Notes: a model not told the origin generated them from the letters alone. Counted from the stretch's first letter, positions 35,240-44,237 are shown. The stretch is DNA of 64,000 bases from Pacificoceanicola sp049341065 (GCF_049341065.1 NZ_JBMPIX010000005.1:248001-312000); one strand, 5' to 3'. Program-made: numbers and translations.

Positions 35240-36150
35240 TCCGGGTCCTCGGTGTCGTCCGGGGCAAAATGTATGCGAATCCAGTCCAGAAATTTCAGCA
35301 GCGGCGAGGATGGCGCTTCGTCGTTCGGCCAGGTCAGGTAGTAACTTTCGCCTGTCCGGCACCCGTGTTCGAATGGCGCCACCAGTGTTCCTGCACGCAG
35401 CTGCGTCTGAACGAAATGACGGTTGGCAATCGCGACACCCAGATCCATCAACGCCCCTTCGTAGGCGAGCGCGCTGTTCTCGAACAACAGGCGATTTTTC
35501 GGGGCAAATTTTGCGTCGACCGACTCCAGCCAGGACGACCAGTCCTTGGGTCGCGCCATCGAATGCAGCAGCTTGACCTTGGCTAGATCCTCGATCCTGT
35601 CCAGAGGGTTCTCGGCTAGAAAGCCGGGCGAACAGACCGGGATCAGCTCCATATCCGCAAGTTTCTCGGCGTGTAGGCCCGGCCAGTTGCCATCACCGCC
35701 GCGGATCGCGGCATCGAGGTTGTCCGTGTCGAAGTCTGCGGCTTCGGGCGATGACGACAGGCGCACCTCAATGCGGGGATGCGCCTTGTGGAAATCACCC
35801 AGCCTTGTCATCAGCCAGCCGCGCGAAAAGGTGACATAGGATTGGATGGCCAGAATATTACGCTGGCCCCGGCGCGAAACGGTTTTTGTCGCATCCTCGA
35901 TGTCCTGAAACGCCTGTCCGACGCCCTTGAACAACAAGATGCCCTCACGGGTGAGTTCTATCCCGCGATTGAGGCGGCGGAACAGCGTCACGCCCATGTA
36001 ATCCTCAAGCACGCGCACTTGTCGGCTGACGGCGACTTGGCTGACGTTGAGTTCTTCCGCGGCAAGGGTGAGGCTGTTGTGCCGCGCTGCCGCTTCGAAC
36101 GCCTTGAGTGGGTTGAGCGGAGGCAGAGTGCGGTTGGGAATTGAGGACAT
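35188..36150 (-). CDS. LysR-family regulator (GcvA-like), second of a paralogous pair
   Basis: 320 residues from the ATG at 36150. The HTH region (LNPLKAFEAAARHNSLTLAA, ELNVSQVAVSRQVRVLEDYM) and most of the effector domain are closely similar to the product of 34313-35239, so they arose by duplication and inversion. The tail differs and runs 52 bp into the opposite gene. Candidate targets are the orphan tctC/CoA-transferase genes further right. Ligand is unknown. Confidence 0.93.
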   Translation of the reverse strand: MSSIPNRTLPPLNPLKAFEAAARHNSLTLAAEELNVSQVAVSRQVRVLEDYMGVTLFRRLNRGIELTREGILLFKGVGQAFQDIEDATKTVSRRGQRNILAIQSYVTFSRGWLMTRLGDFHKAHPRIEVRLSSSPEAADFDTDNLDAAIRGGDGNWPGLHAEKLADMELIPVCSPGFLAENPLDRIEDLAKVKLLHSMARPKDWSSWLESVDAKFAPKNRLLFENSALAYEGALMDLGVAIANRHFVQTQLRAGTLVAPFEHGCRTGESYYLTWPNDEAPSSPLLKFLDWIRIHFAPDDTEDPDQSLETVPSESRSGLST

Positions 36151-36462
36151 TTCAGAATCCCGTGCATTGCGCGGCGATCTGGACATCAATTGTTTGAATC
36201 AATAGGCATCCAATCAGCATACGAAATCAACGCGCTTGTTCGTGGTGTCAGTATGTCGGGGAATGCCACATTGGTCAATGATGCTTGAGGTATTCGACGC
36301 CCTGATATGTGGCAAAACTGGAGGCGAGCCGTTGCCACGAGCTTGGCCGGCCTAGAGGCGAAATGACACATATTACTTGCAATTTATAGATTGTATGCAT
36401 TTTGGTGCAAACAATATCCAACATATGGCGCGCCCTCGCGTCCAGAAGAAGGAAACATCGTG
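36151..36462. other. Divergent intergenic region, LysR/DUF983
   Basis: 312 bp with no gene. It should hold the promoters of the LysR gene (minus) and the DUF983 gene (plus); the plus side near 36370-36430 is AT-rich. No strong palindrome was noticed. Confidence 0.45.
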
Positions 36463-36897
36463 ATGTCCAACGTTGAAGCCGAGAGTGAAGCGCCCCATGA
36501 TGTCCGGGCTGCTTTGAAGCGTGGCTTGCGCTGTAAATGTCCGAACTGCGGCGAGGGCGCCGTGTTCGATGGCTATTTGAAGGTTCGGTCGGAGTGCGCG
36601 GTCTGCGGGCTCGATTTCACGCCACAGCGCGCCGACGATGGCCCCGCCTATGTCGTCATCCTCGTGGTGGGGCATCTTTGCGGGTTCACGTTGCCGGTTG
36701 TCTTCGAGCAGATGCGCGACAATCCCCTGATAGTGGCGTGTCTGCTGTCTGTTGCCGCGATCATTCTGTCGTTGATCATGTTGCCGCCGGTCAAGGCGAT
36801 GTTCGTTGCGTTTCAATGGGCCAAGGGGATGCATGGCTTTGGGCGCGCAGGGCGCCCGGCCGTCACCCCAGAAACGCGCTGTGCTGAAGGCTGTTGA
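36463..36897 (+). CDS. DUF983 family membrane protein
   Basis: 144 residues from the ATG at 36463. A zinc-ribbon-like pair CKCPNCGEGAVFDG and CAVCGLDFTPQ is followed by two hydrophobic helices (about 62-83 and 88-112), which is the DUF983 plan. Function is unknown; relatives often sit near cytochrome oxidase or Nit1C genes. Its 3' end overlaps the 3' end of the convergent MocR gene by 35 bp. Confidence 0.85.
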   Translation: MSNVEAESEAPHDVRAALKRGLRCKCPNCGEGAVFDGYLKVRSECAVCGLDFTPQRADDGPAYVVILVVGHLCGFTLPVVFEQMRDNPLIVACLLSVAAIILSLIMLPPVKAMFVAFQWAKGMHGFGRAGRPAVTPETRCAEGC

Positions 36898-38233
36898 CCA
36901 GAAAGTAGAGGTTGGCCCGCAGTGCTTCGCGGGACAGTGATCCACCCAGGCACAGCCGGACGTGCTCTCCCGGTGGGCATCCGACGGTAAAGGCGTCCGA
37001 CGGCATGATGCCGACTGGACGTCCGGCCATTCGGGCGACGACGTCTGCGCGACCAATGCCCTCCGGCAAGGACAGCCAGACGTTGAGGGCGTTCTCGGCC
37101 CCTTGGAAGTCAAACCCTTCCAGAACGTCGCGGGCGATGGCTTGCCGTTTCGAGGTTTCTGACCGGATGAAGCGCCGGATCTGGTCGGCGGTGCCGTCCT
37201 CGATCCATTGCGTTGCCAGCGCGGCGGTGATTGGCGAGGCCATGACCGCCTGCACTTTCAGCGTTTGACCCAGCGAATAGGCCAGCCGCCCCGTCGGCGC
37301 GACGGTGTAGGCCAGTCGCAGTCCCGCGCCGATGCATTTCGCCAGCCCGCCGATATGCCAGGTCAGGTCCGGCGCCGAGACGGCAATCGGCGCGGGCGCC
37401 TTGGCGGGAATGAAGCCATAGGCATCATCCTCGATCAGCGGCAGCCCGTGCTTGCTAAGCACCTCTGAAATGTCCAGCCGCCGTTCCGTTGGTATCGTCA
37501 GCGTGGTCGGGTTCTGCAAAGTCGGGTTCAGGTACAGGGCCTTCGGGCCATGCCGGGTGATCGCCGCATCCAGGGCGTCCGGCAGGATGCCATCCGCGTC
37601 CATCTCGACGCCAATCAGGTTTAGTCCGCGCCGAGACGCGATGTTGCGAAAACCGGGATAGGTGATCTGTTCGCATAGAACGGTGTCGCCCGGTTCCGTC
37701 AGGATGGTCAGGATGGCGCAGATCGTGCTGTGCGCACCGGGCGAGACGACCAGCCGTGCAGAGGTGGGCACCATGCCGCGCAGGCTGAGCCAGGTCGAGG
37801 CCGCTTCCTTATCCTTGTCCGATCCGGTCGAGGATTGGTAGCGCAGCAATTGCAACAGGTTGGCCGATACATAGTCCAACCCGCCGCGCATATTGGCGAT
37901 CAGCCCTGGATCGGTGGGCTCGGGCGGCAGGTTCATCGACAGGTCTTCTTCAGCGTGGCGCAGGGGGTCGGGGCCCGACGCGGACTCTGCCGGTTTCGAG
38001 ATATAGGTGCCCCGCCCCACGTGGCTGGTGACAAGCCCGCGCGCCTGCGCTTCGCTATAGCCGCGCGACACTGTGGTGAAGTCGATGCCCAGGCGTTTTG
38101 CGAGTTGCCGCTGCGGCGGCAGACGCGTGCCCGGTGATAGGACGCCTTGGCGGATGTCCTGCTCAATAGCGTCGGCAATTGCGATGTAGCGCGGCTTGCC
38201 GTTTGGGTCGGCCTGTGGCGTCCAGTCAATCAT
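36863..38233 (-). CDS. MocR-type regulator (GntR HTH fused to aminotransferase domain)
   Basis: 456 residues from the ATG at 38233. Residues 1-75 form a GntR winged helix (RYIAIADAIEQDIRQGVLSP, RLPPQRQLAKRLGIDFTTVS). The rest is a fold-type I aminotransferase domain with the PLP lysine in HIGGLAKCIGAGLRLAY. MocR proteins sense PLP or amino compounds and usually control a divergent operon. It is divergent from the Nit1C cluster across 275 bp, so it is the likely regulator. The repeated ATTGTATGGAT words in the gap are candidate sites. Confidence 0.93.
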   Translation of the reverse strand: MIDWTPQADPNGKPRYIAIADAIEQDIRQGVLSPGTRLPPQRQLAKRLGIDFTTVSRGYSEAQARGLVTSHVGRGTYISKPAESASGPDPLRHAEEDLSMNLPPEPTDPGLIANMRGGLDYVSANLLQLLRYQSSTGSDKDKEAASTWLSLRGMVPTSARLVVSPGAHSTICAILTILTEPGDTVLCEQITYPGFRNIASRRGLNLIGVEMDADGILPDALDAAITRHGPKALYLNPTLQNPTTLTIPTERRLDISEVLSKHGLPLIEDDAYGFIPAKAPAPIAVSAPDLTWHIGGLAKCIGAGLRLAYTVAPTGRLAYSLGQTLKVQAVMASPITAALATQWIEDGTADQIRRFIRSETSKRQAIARDVLEGFDFQGAENALNVWLSLPEGIGRADVVARMAGRPVGIMPSDAFTVGCPPGEHVRLCLGGSLSREALRANLYFLVNSLQHSAFLG

Positions 38234-38287
38234 GTCGGTCTCCGTTGCCTGGCCTTGATATCCAATGATTCGCGGAAATTGAAGCGC

Positions 38288-38424
38288 ATTGTATGGATAA
38301 AAGGCCGCGGCCGGGGCGAGAGCAGATCTGAGGCCGCCGTGCCGTTTCAAATCAGCCTCAGACATTGGCGGTCGTTGGGCCGGACGCCTAAAAATCCATC
38401 AACCACTTTCATGATTGTATGGAT
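38288..38424 (+). promoter_or_regulatory. Direct repeat ATTGTATGGAT in the MocR-Nit1C intergenic region
   Basis: ATTGTATGGATAA at 38288-38300 and ATTGTATGGATTAA at 38414-38427 share a perfect 11-bp word in the same orientation, 126 bp apart, about twelve helical turns. MocR regulators bind direct repeats. One copy lies close to the mocR start and the other about 85 bp before the first nit gene, so looping between them is possible. The role is inferred. Confidence 0.5.
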
Positions 38425-38508
38425 TAATGATCCTTGATTGAGCTATCTATTGATCGGCTCAATTCGGCAAAGCATGTCTGTAGTCATCCAACGAACAGGA
38501 GACTCAGG

Positions 38509-38991
38509 ATGCCCGCAGTTACAAAAGAAGCCCATAAAGACGGTGATTACTTCGTCGATTACGAAGAGAAGGTCTTTGAGGACGTCAAGGCCGACGAAGG
38601 CGAGAAGGCACTTGTGACCTTCCATACAGTTGCGTTTGAAGGGTCCATCGGTTTGGTCAACATTTTGCAGGCAATCCGTCTGCAACGCAAAGGGTTCGAG
38701 ACGTCGATCCTGCTCTATGGCCCCGGCGTAACCCTTGGCATTCAGCGCGGTTTCCCGACGCTGGGCGACGAAGCCTTTCCCGGTCATCAGAACTTTGCCG
38801 CCAACCTGAAGAAGTTCATGGGCGAGGGCGGCAAGGTCTATTGCTGCCGCTTTGGGCTTCAGGCGCTGTACGGCCATGGTGAAGCAGCGCTGCTGCCGGG
38901 GATCGTGCCGATCGCGCCGCAGGACGTGCTCGACTGCATCCTGCTGCACCGCAAGGACAATGCCTTCATCCTCGACACCTGGACGCTGTGA
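38509..38991 (+). CDS. MSMEG_0572/Sll0783 family nitrogen-starvation response protein (Nit1C first gene)
   Basis: 160 residues from the ATG at 38509 with CAGGA upstream. The sequence (FEGSIGLVNILQAIRLQRKG, LLYGPGVTLGIQRGFPTLGD) matches the small protein that opens Nit1C clusters. A DsrE-like fold is plausible from the alternating strand pattern. Function is unknown, but the gene is invariably linked to the Nit1 nitrilase. It is 63 bp before the nitrilase start. Confidence 0.9.
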   Translation: MPAVTKEAHKDGDYFVDYEEKVFEDVKADEGEKALVTFHTVAFEGSIGLVNILQAIRLQRKGFETSILLYGPGVTLGIQRGFPTLGDEAFPGHQNFAANLKKFMGEGGKVYCCRFGLQALYGHGEAALLPGIVPIAPQDVLDCILLHRKDNAFILDTWTL

Positions 38992-39054
38992 TCCGGCGGG
39001 GCCGTGTCGCCCATCGGCGCGGCCCCCGACACCACGCACCAAGGGAGCCAGATC

Positions 39055-40044
39055 ATGAGAACCGACACTATTCGCGCTGCCGCCGTGCAGATCGCGCCGG
39101 ACCTGACGGGCCGCGCAGGCACCATCGAGCGCGTGCTGAACGCCATCGCGGAGGCCGCCGAGAAGGGCGCGGAGTTCATCGTCTTTCCCGAAACCTTCGT
39201 GCCCTACTACCCGTATTTCTCCTTCGTTCTGCCCCCCGTGCAACAGGGCGCGGCGCATCTCGAACTGTATGATCAGGCGGTGGTCGTGCCCTCTCCGGAA
39301 ACGCAGGCGGTGGCCGAGGCGGCGCGCAAGCGCGGGGTTGTCGTGGTGCTCGGTGTGAATGAGCGCGACCACGGCTCGCTCTACAACACGCAGCTGATCT
39401 TTGATGCCGATGGCAGTCTCGCACTGAAGCGTCGCAAGATAACGCCCACCTACCATGAGCGCATGGTCTGGGGGCAGGGCGACGGCGCGGGCCTCAAGGT
39501 CGTCGAGACCAAGGTTGGCCGCGTCGGGGCGCTGGCCTGCTGGGAGCATTACAACCCGCTGGCCCGGTATGCGCTGATGACCCAGCACGAGGAAATCCAC
39601 GCGGCGCATTTCCCCGGCAGCCTCGTCGGGCCGATCTTTGGCGAACAGATCGAAGTCACGATGCGTCATCACGCACTTGAGGCGGGCTGTTTCGTGGTTA
39701 ACGCCACCGGCTGGCTGACCGAAGAGCAGATCCAGTCGCTGCACTCCGATCCGAAATTGCAGAAGGCCATGCGTGACGGCTGTATGACCTGCATCATCTC
39801 GCCCGAAGGCCGCCATTTGGCAGAGCCGCTGACCGAGGGCGAAGGCATCCTGATCGCCGATCTGGACATGAAGCTGATCACCAAGCGCAAGCGGATGATG
39901 GACAGCGTCGGGCATTACGCCCGGCCCGAACTGCTTCACTTGGTGCATGACGCGCGGCCTGCCGAGACGCGCGTCGCCTTCGAGCCAACCGTACATCCGA
40001 TTGTCGAACCCGATCCTGAGGAAAAGGAACCGAGCCATGTTTGA
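39055..40044 (+). CDS. Nit1-type nitrilase of the Nit1C cluster
   Basis: 329 residues from the ATG at 39055. The carbon-nitrogen hydrolase triad is Glu46 (IVFPETFVPYYPYF), Lys128 (KRRKITPTYHERMVWGQG) and Cys162 (GALACWEHYNPLARY). Nit1 nitrilases are defined by the gene cluster around them; in Pseudomonas the cluster has been linked to use of cyanide as nitrogen source. The natural substrate may be cyanide or an adduct nitrile. The stop overlaps the radical SAM gene start by 8 bp, so translation is coupled. Confidence 0.95.
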   Translation: MRTDTIRAAAVQIAPDLTGRAGTIERVLNAIAEAAEKGAEFIVFPETFVPYYPYFSFVLPPVQQGAAHLELYDQAVVVPSPETQAVAEAARKRGVVVVLGVNERDHGSLYNTQLIFDADGSLALKRRKITPTYHERMVWGQGDGAGLKVVETKVGRVGALACWEHYNPLARYALMTQHEEIHAAHFPGSLVGPIFGEQIEVTMRHHALEAGCFVVNATGWLTEEQIQSLHSDPKLQKAMRDGCMTCIISPEGRHLAEPLTEGEGILIADLDMKLITKRKRMMDSVGHYARPELLHLVHDARPAETRVAFEPTVHPIVEPDPEEKEPSHV

Positions 40045-41155
40045 ATCCGATCTGTCTGACGCCGACCTGATCAACGATCTTCAATCCCACGGCATGCGGC
40101 TGGTCGATCCAAGCGCGGGCCATCAGGCCCGGCGTGGCGGGGCGGGGCCGTCCGATCACAAGGCGATCACCATTGGTGAGACCACCGTGATGGTGCCGGT
40201 CCACACCGCGCCCGCGTTTGAATCGCCTTTCCTGGTCGCGCCGCCGGATGCCAAGGGTCAATCCCGAGTCACCCGCGATGGCGCGGAAATCGCCAAGGTG
40301 CGCTTTCCCTCGCGGCCGAAGTTCTATGACCTGAAAACCGCCGATGGCGTGCCCTACAGCCATATCGCGACGCTGCATTCGCGCGACGTTCTGGCCACGA
40401 CCGTCCTGCAAACCTGCATCCGCTACGAGAGCCGCAAGAAGACTTGCCAGTTCTGCGCCATCGGCCAGAGCCTCGCCGCAGGGCGCACCATCGCGCACAA
40501 GACGCCGGAACAGTTGGCCGAGGTTGCCAAGGCGGCGGTGGAGCTGGACGGCGTCAAGCATATGGTGCTGACCACCGGCACGCCCAAGGGCAAGGATCGT
40601 GGGGCGGCGGTCATGGCCGAAAGCGCGCGGGCCATCAAGGCAGCGGTTGACCTGCCGCTTCAGGGCCAGTGCGAGCCGCCCGATGACGATATCTGGCATC
40701 AGCGTATGAAAGACGCTGGGATCGACGCGCTTGGGATGCATCTTGAGGCGGTCACGCAGGACGTGCGCGAGCGCATCATGCCGGGCAAGGCCACCGTGCC
40801 GCTGGAAAAATACATGTCCAGTTTCAAAGCGGCGGTGAAGGTCTTTGGCCGGGCTCAGGTGTCGACCTACATCCTCGCCGGTCTGGGCGACAGCCGCGAG
40901 GCGATCCTGGAGATGGGGCAAAAGCTTTGTGACATGGGCGTTTATCCCTTTGTCGTGCCGTTTGTTCCGATTTCGGGCACGCCGCTGGAAAGCCATCCGG
41001 CGCCGAAGCCGGAATTCATGGCCTCGATCCTGCGCCCCTTGGGCGAGATGATCGTGCGCGCCGGTATCCGCTCCGAGGACATCAAGGCGGGCTGCGGCAA
41101 ATGCGGCGCTTGTTCGGCGCTCTCGACCTATGAAAAGCTAAAGGTGCCGGCATGA
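40037..41155 (+). CDS. MSMEG_0568 family radical SAM protein (Nit1C)
   Basis: 372 residues from the ATG at 40037, which lies inside the nitrilase stop region (8-bp overlap). The [4Fe-4S]/SAM cluster ligands appear as Cys127, Cys137 and Cys140 (TCIRYESRKKTCQFC), a CX9CX2C spacing rather than the common CX3CX2C. A second cysteine group, CGKCGACSA, ends the protein and may hold an auxiliary cluster. The domain lies in the cytoplasm. The reaction is unknown; the family is restricted to Nit1C clusters. Confidence 0.93.
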   Translation: MFESDLSDADLINDLQSHGMRLVDPSAGHQARRGGAGPSDHKAITIGETTVMVPVHTAPAFESPFLVAPPDAKGQSRVTRDGAEIAKVRFPSRPKFYDLKTADGVPYSHIATLHSRDVLATTVLQTCIRYESRKKTCQFCAIGQSLAAGRTIAHKTPEQLAEVAKAAVELDGVKHMVLTTGTPKGKDRGAAVMAESARAIKAAVDLPLQGQCEPPDDDIWHQRMKDAGIDALGMHLEAVTQDVRERIMPGKATVPLEKYMSSFKAAVKVFGRAQVSTYILAGLGDSREAILEMGQKLCDMGVYPFVVPFVPISGTPLESHPAPKPEFMASILRPLGEMIVRAGIRSEDIKAGCGKCGACSALSTYEKLKVPA

Positions 41156-41694
41156 TCGAGCTTGAACCGCATCAGTTTCAGTGCCCCGGTTACTATATCC
41201 GCGCCGCCTCCAAACCCTTTGAGGCGCGCGGGGCAGAGGCCTTGCGCCGCCGCGTTTTTGTCGAGGAGCAGGGAATTTTCAAAACCCATGACCGCGATGA
41301 AATCGACCTTGTCGCCACGCATCTGGTGGCGCTCTCGACCTATGCCCATGAGGCCGATCAGGTGGTCGGCACTGTGCGCATCCACGAGGAAAGGCCCGGC
41401 CTCTGGTGGGGCTCGCGGCTGGCGGTGGACAGCGACTTTCGGCAGGTCGGGCGGCTCGGGACCGAGCTGATCCGGCTGGCGGTCTGCACCGCCAATGCGC
41501 GCGGCTGCGAGACTTTTCTGGCGCATGTGCAGAAACAGAATGTCTCGCTGTTCCGCCGGTTGAAATGGACCGTGTTGGAAGAGGTCACGCTGCACGGCGT
41601 CCCGCACGCCAAGATGTCTGCCGATCTGATGCATTATCCGCCCTGCGATGATCCGACGGCGGGTTGGTTCATGAAGCCCGGACGTCGGGCATGA
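41152..41694 (+). CDS. MSMEG_0567/Sll0786 family GNAT acetyltransferase (Nit1C)
   Basis: 180 residues, starting in an ATGA overlap with the radical SAM gene. The GNAT core (VVGTVRIHEERPGLWWGSRL, VDSDFRQVGRLGTELIRLAV) with the acetyl-CoA loop is visible. In mycobacteria this domain is fused to the AIR synthase-like domain as one protein; here they are separate, coupled genes. It probably acyl- or acetylates a small molecule in the cluster's pathway. Confidence 0.92.
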   Translation: MIELEPHQFQCPGYYIRAASKPFEARGAEALRRRVFVEEQGIFKTHDRDEIDLVATHLVALSTYAHEADQVVGTVRIHEERPGLWWGSRLAVDSDFRQVGRLGTELIRLAVCTANARGCETFLAHVQKQNVSLFRRLKWTVLEEVTLHGVPHAKMSADLMHYPPCDDPTAGWFMKPGRRA

Positions 41695-42665
41695 GTGACA
41701 CGCTGACAGACATGGCAGAGGCCCTGTGCGCTCATCCCGCGATCCGCTCAAAGCTAGGGATCGCGCAGGCGGCGGGGATGCTGGGACTGACGGGCGATAC
41801 CCCCGGCGCGCCGGGCGATGATGCGGCGATGATCGAGACCGCAGAAGGTTTCGACCTGCTGGCGGGTGAGGGCTTCATCCCCGCCTTCGTCCAGAGTGAT
41901 CCGTGGTTCGCCGGCTGGTGCGGGGTCATGGTCAACCTGTCGGACATTGCTGCCATGGGCGGCCGTGCCACGGCACTGATCGATCAGGTCTGGGCACCCG
42001 ATGCCGAGGCCGCCGCGCCGCTGATGAAGGGCCTGCGCGATGCGGCGGAGGCCTATGGCGTTCCGCTGGTGGGTGGGCATACGAATTTCGCCGCCTCAGA
42101 CCTCAACCTCGCCGTTTCGGTTCTGGGCAAGGCGACGTCGCCTGTGACCAGTTTCGAAGCGCGCCCCGGCGACATGCTGCTGGCCGCCATCGACCACCGG
42201 GGCCGCTATGTCAACTTCGACAATTTCTGTGCCGCGCTCGACGCCCCGCATGACAGGCTGCGCGGCGATCTGGCGCTGCTACCGGACCTCGCCGAACGCG
42301 GCCTTTTGCGCGCGGGCAAGGACATCAGCCAAGGCGGGATCACAGGCACCGCGCTGATGCTGGCCGAAAGCTCGGGCGTGGGCGCGGTGCTGGATCTGGA
42401 TCGCATCCAGCCGCCCAAGGACGTACCGCGTCTGCGCTGGCTGCACAGCTTTCCCAGTTTCGGCTTTCTGCTGTCGATCGCGCCGGACCATGCCGCCGAG
42501 GTCTGCCTTGCGTTCCGGGCGCGCGGGATCTGGGCCGATCCGATTGGCACGATCACGGACGGCACACAAGTCACCCTGCACCAAAACGGCGAGACTGTGC
42601 CGTTCTGGGACCATGCCCAAACCCCCTACCTGTCGCTTTCCCGAAAGGAGCCCGTTCATGCCTGA
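41691..42665 (+). CDS. AIR synthase-like protein (Sll0787 family, Nit1C)
   Basis: 324 residues from the ATG at 41691, again an ATGA overlap. It carries the PurM/SelD-type ATP-binding fold: GDDAAMIETAEGFDLLAGEG near residue 45 and GWCGVMVNLSDIAAMGGRAT. Relatives phosphorylate or cyclise substrates with ATP (PurM, ThiL, HypE). HypE handles a cyano group in hydrogenase maturation, which makes a cyanide or nitrile-related role attractive, but this is only inference. It overlaps the next gene by 8 bp. Confidence 0.9.
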   Translation: MSDTLTDMAEALCAHPAIRSKLGIAQAAGMLGLTGDTPGAPGDDAAMIETAEGFDLLAGEGFIPAFVQSDPWFAGWCGVMVNLSDIAAMGGRATALIDQVWAPDAEAAAPLMKGLRDAAEAYGVPLVGGHTNFAASDLNLAVSVLGKATSPVTSFEARPGDMLLAAIDHRGRYVNFDNFCAALDAPHDRLRGDLALLPDLAERGLLRAGKDISQGGITGTALMLAESSGVGAVLDLDRIQPPKDVPRLRWLHSFPSFGFLLSIAPDHAAEVCLAFRARGIWADPIGTITDGTQVTLHQNGETVPFWDHAQTPYLSLSRKEPVHA

Positions 42666-42942
42666 GATGCACTGGACCCTGCGCTGGCCCGATGGCAGCG
42701 AAGAGCGCTGCTATTCGCCCTCCAGCGTCATCACCGAGCTTTTCACCCCCGGACAAAGCTATCCGCTGCCGGATTTCCTGCACCGCGCCCGCATCGCGAT
42801 GGAACGCGCCTCGAACCGGGTCGAGCGCAAATACGGCTTCGCCTGTTCGTCGGCGATGGATCAACTCGACCGGATTGAACGGCGGGTCGCCGATTTCGAG
42901 GGCCAGCAGGACCCGCATGTCACCTGCCTGTCGATCACATGA
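42658..42942 (+). CDS. MSMEG_0570 family nitrogen-starvation response protein (Nit1C)
   Basis: 94 residues from the ATG at 42658, with GAAAGGAG just upstream. MHWTLRWPDGSEERCYSPSS and NRVERKYGFACSSAMDQL are the family signature. It is a small soluble protein of unknown function found only in Nit1C clusters. It overlaps both neighbours (8 bp and 4 bp). Confidence 0.92.
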   Translation: MPEMHWTLRWPDGSEERCYSPSSVITELFTPGQSYPLPDFLHRARIAMERASNRVERKYGFACSSAMDQLDRIERRVADFEGQQDPHVTCLSIT

Positions 42943-42956
42943 AAAGGACCGAGACC

Positions 42957-44237
42957 ATGAAAGATACGCATATCCCCCATATCCCGGTTGCGATTGTCGG
43001 CGGCGGGCAGGCTGGCCTGTCGGTGGCCTGGCAGCTTCAGCAGAAAGGCATCGAAAGTACCGTCTTCGAGCGCCACGAAAAATTCCATTCCTGGCGCGTG
43101 AACCGCTGGGACAGCTTTTGCCTTGTCACGCCGAACTGGCAATGCCGCTTGCCGGGTTTTCACTATGACAAGGAATTCGGCGGCACCGACCCCGATGGCT
43201 TCATGCTGCGCGATGAGATCACCGAGTATCTCGACGCTTTTGCCGCGAGGTTTGAGCCGGTGATCCACGAACATGTCACCGTGACCCGCATCGCCCACCA
43301 TCCGCAGGGTGGCTACGTGGTCGAGACGACCATCGGCACGTGGACCAGCGATCAGGTCGTGATCGCGACTGGCGGCTACGACAAGCCGATCGAGCCCGCC
43401 TATGCCGCGGCGCTGGACCCGACGATTGTGCAGATGCATTCGGTCGATTACCGCAATCCGTCGCAACTGCCCGACGGCGACGTGTTGATCGTCGGCACCG
43501 GCCAGTCCGGCGTGCAGATCATGGAGGATTTTGTGCGGGCGGGCAGGGGCGTGCATTTGGCTGTTGGTCCCGCGCCGCGCAGCCCGCGCAAGTATCGTGG
43601 CCGCGACGCCACCGACTGGCTGCACGATGCGGGGCAATACGAGATCACCATCGACACCCATCCCGATCCGGTCAAGGCAATCACGCAGACCAACCACTAC
43701 ATGTCCGGCCGCGATGGCGGCAAGGAGATAGACCTGCGCAAATGGCATGTGGATTACGGGGTCGAACTCTATGGCTCGCTGGCCAACATGGACGGGCGCA
43801 GGCTGGAATTCCTGCCGGATCTGAAAAAGAACCTCGACGATGCGGACCGCAGCTATGTCGGCATCCGCGATCAGATCGACGCCTATATCGCCCGCAACGG
43901 CATTGATGCGCCGCTCGAGCCGCCCTTCGTCAAGGTTTGGGAGCCAGAGCAAGAGCGCATTGAACTGGACGCCAAGGCGGCCGGTATCGGCTCTGTGCTC
44001 TGGGCGATCGGCTTCCGCCCCGACTACTCGTGGATCGAGGTTAATGTTTTCGACGAACGTGGCAAACCGCAGTTCCATCGTGGGGTGACGGATGTGCCGG
44101 GGATGCACTTCATCGGGCTGGGCTGGCTGAACACCTGGGGGTCGGGCCGGTTCCTCGGGATCGAGGAAGACAGCGCTTACCTCGCCGATCAGATCGCTGC
44201 GCAACTGAACCGCGCCGGGAAAAAGGCGGTCGCCTGA
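42957..44237 (+). CDS. MSMEG_0569 family flavin-dependent oxidoreductase (Nit1C)
   Basis: 426 residues from the ATG at 42957, which has AAGGA nine bases upstream; an in-frame ATG at 42939 overlaps the preceding stop and is possible. VAIVGGGQAGLSVAWQLQQ is the FAD-binding motif, and VLIVGTGQSGVQIMEDFV the NAD(P)H-binding motif, as in flavin-containing monooxygenase-like enzymes. It probably hydroxylates an N- or S-containing intermediate. The stop overlaps the next start by one base (TGATG). Confidence 0.93.
   Translation: MKDTHIPHIPVAIVGGGQAGLSVAWQLQQKGIESTVFERHEKFHSWRVNRWDSFCLVTPNWQCRLPGFHYDKEFGGTDPDGFMLRDEITEYLDAFAARFEPVIHEHVTVTRIAHHPQGGYVVETTIGTWTSDQVVIATGGYDKPIEPAYAAALDPTIVQMHSVDYRNPSQLPDGDVLIVGTGQSGVQIMEDFVRAGRGVHLAVGPAPRSPRKYRGRDATDWLHDAGQYEITIDTHPDPVKAITQTNHYMSGRDGGKEIDLRKWHVDYGVELYGSLANMDGRRLEFLPDLKKNLDDADRSYVGIRDQIDAYIARNGIDAPLEPPFVKVWEPEQERIELDAKAAGIGSVLWAIGFRPDYSWIEVNVFDERGKPQFHRGVTDVPGMHFIGLGWLNTWGSGRFLGIEEDSAYLADQIAAQLNRAGKKAVA

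Noticed and set aside
38443..40074. 543-codon minus-strand frame across the start of Nit1C
   Set aside because: Shadow of the first two nit genes and the promoter region.
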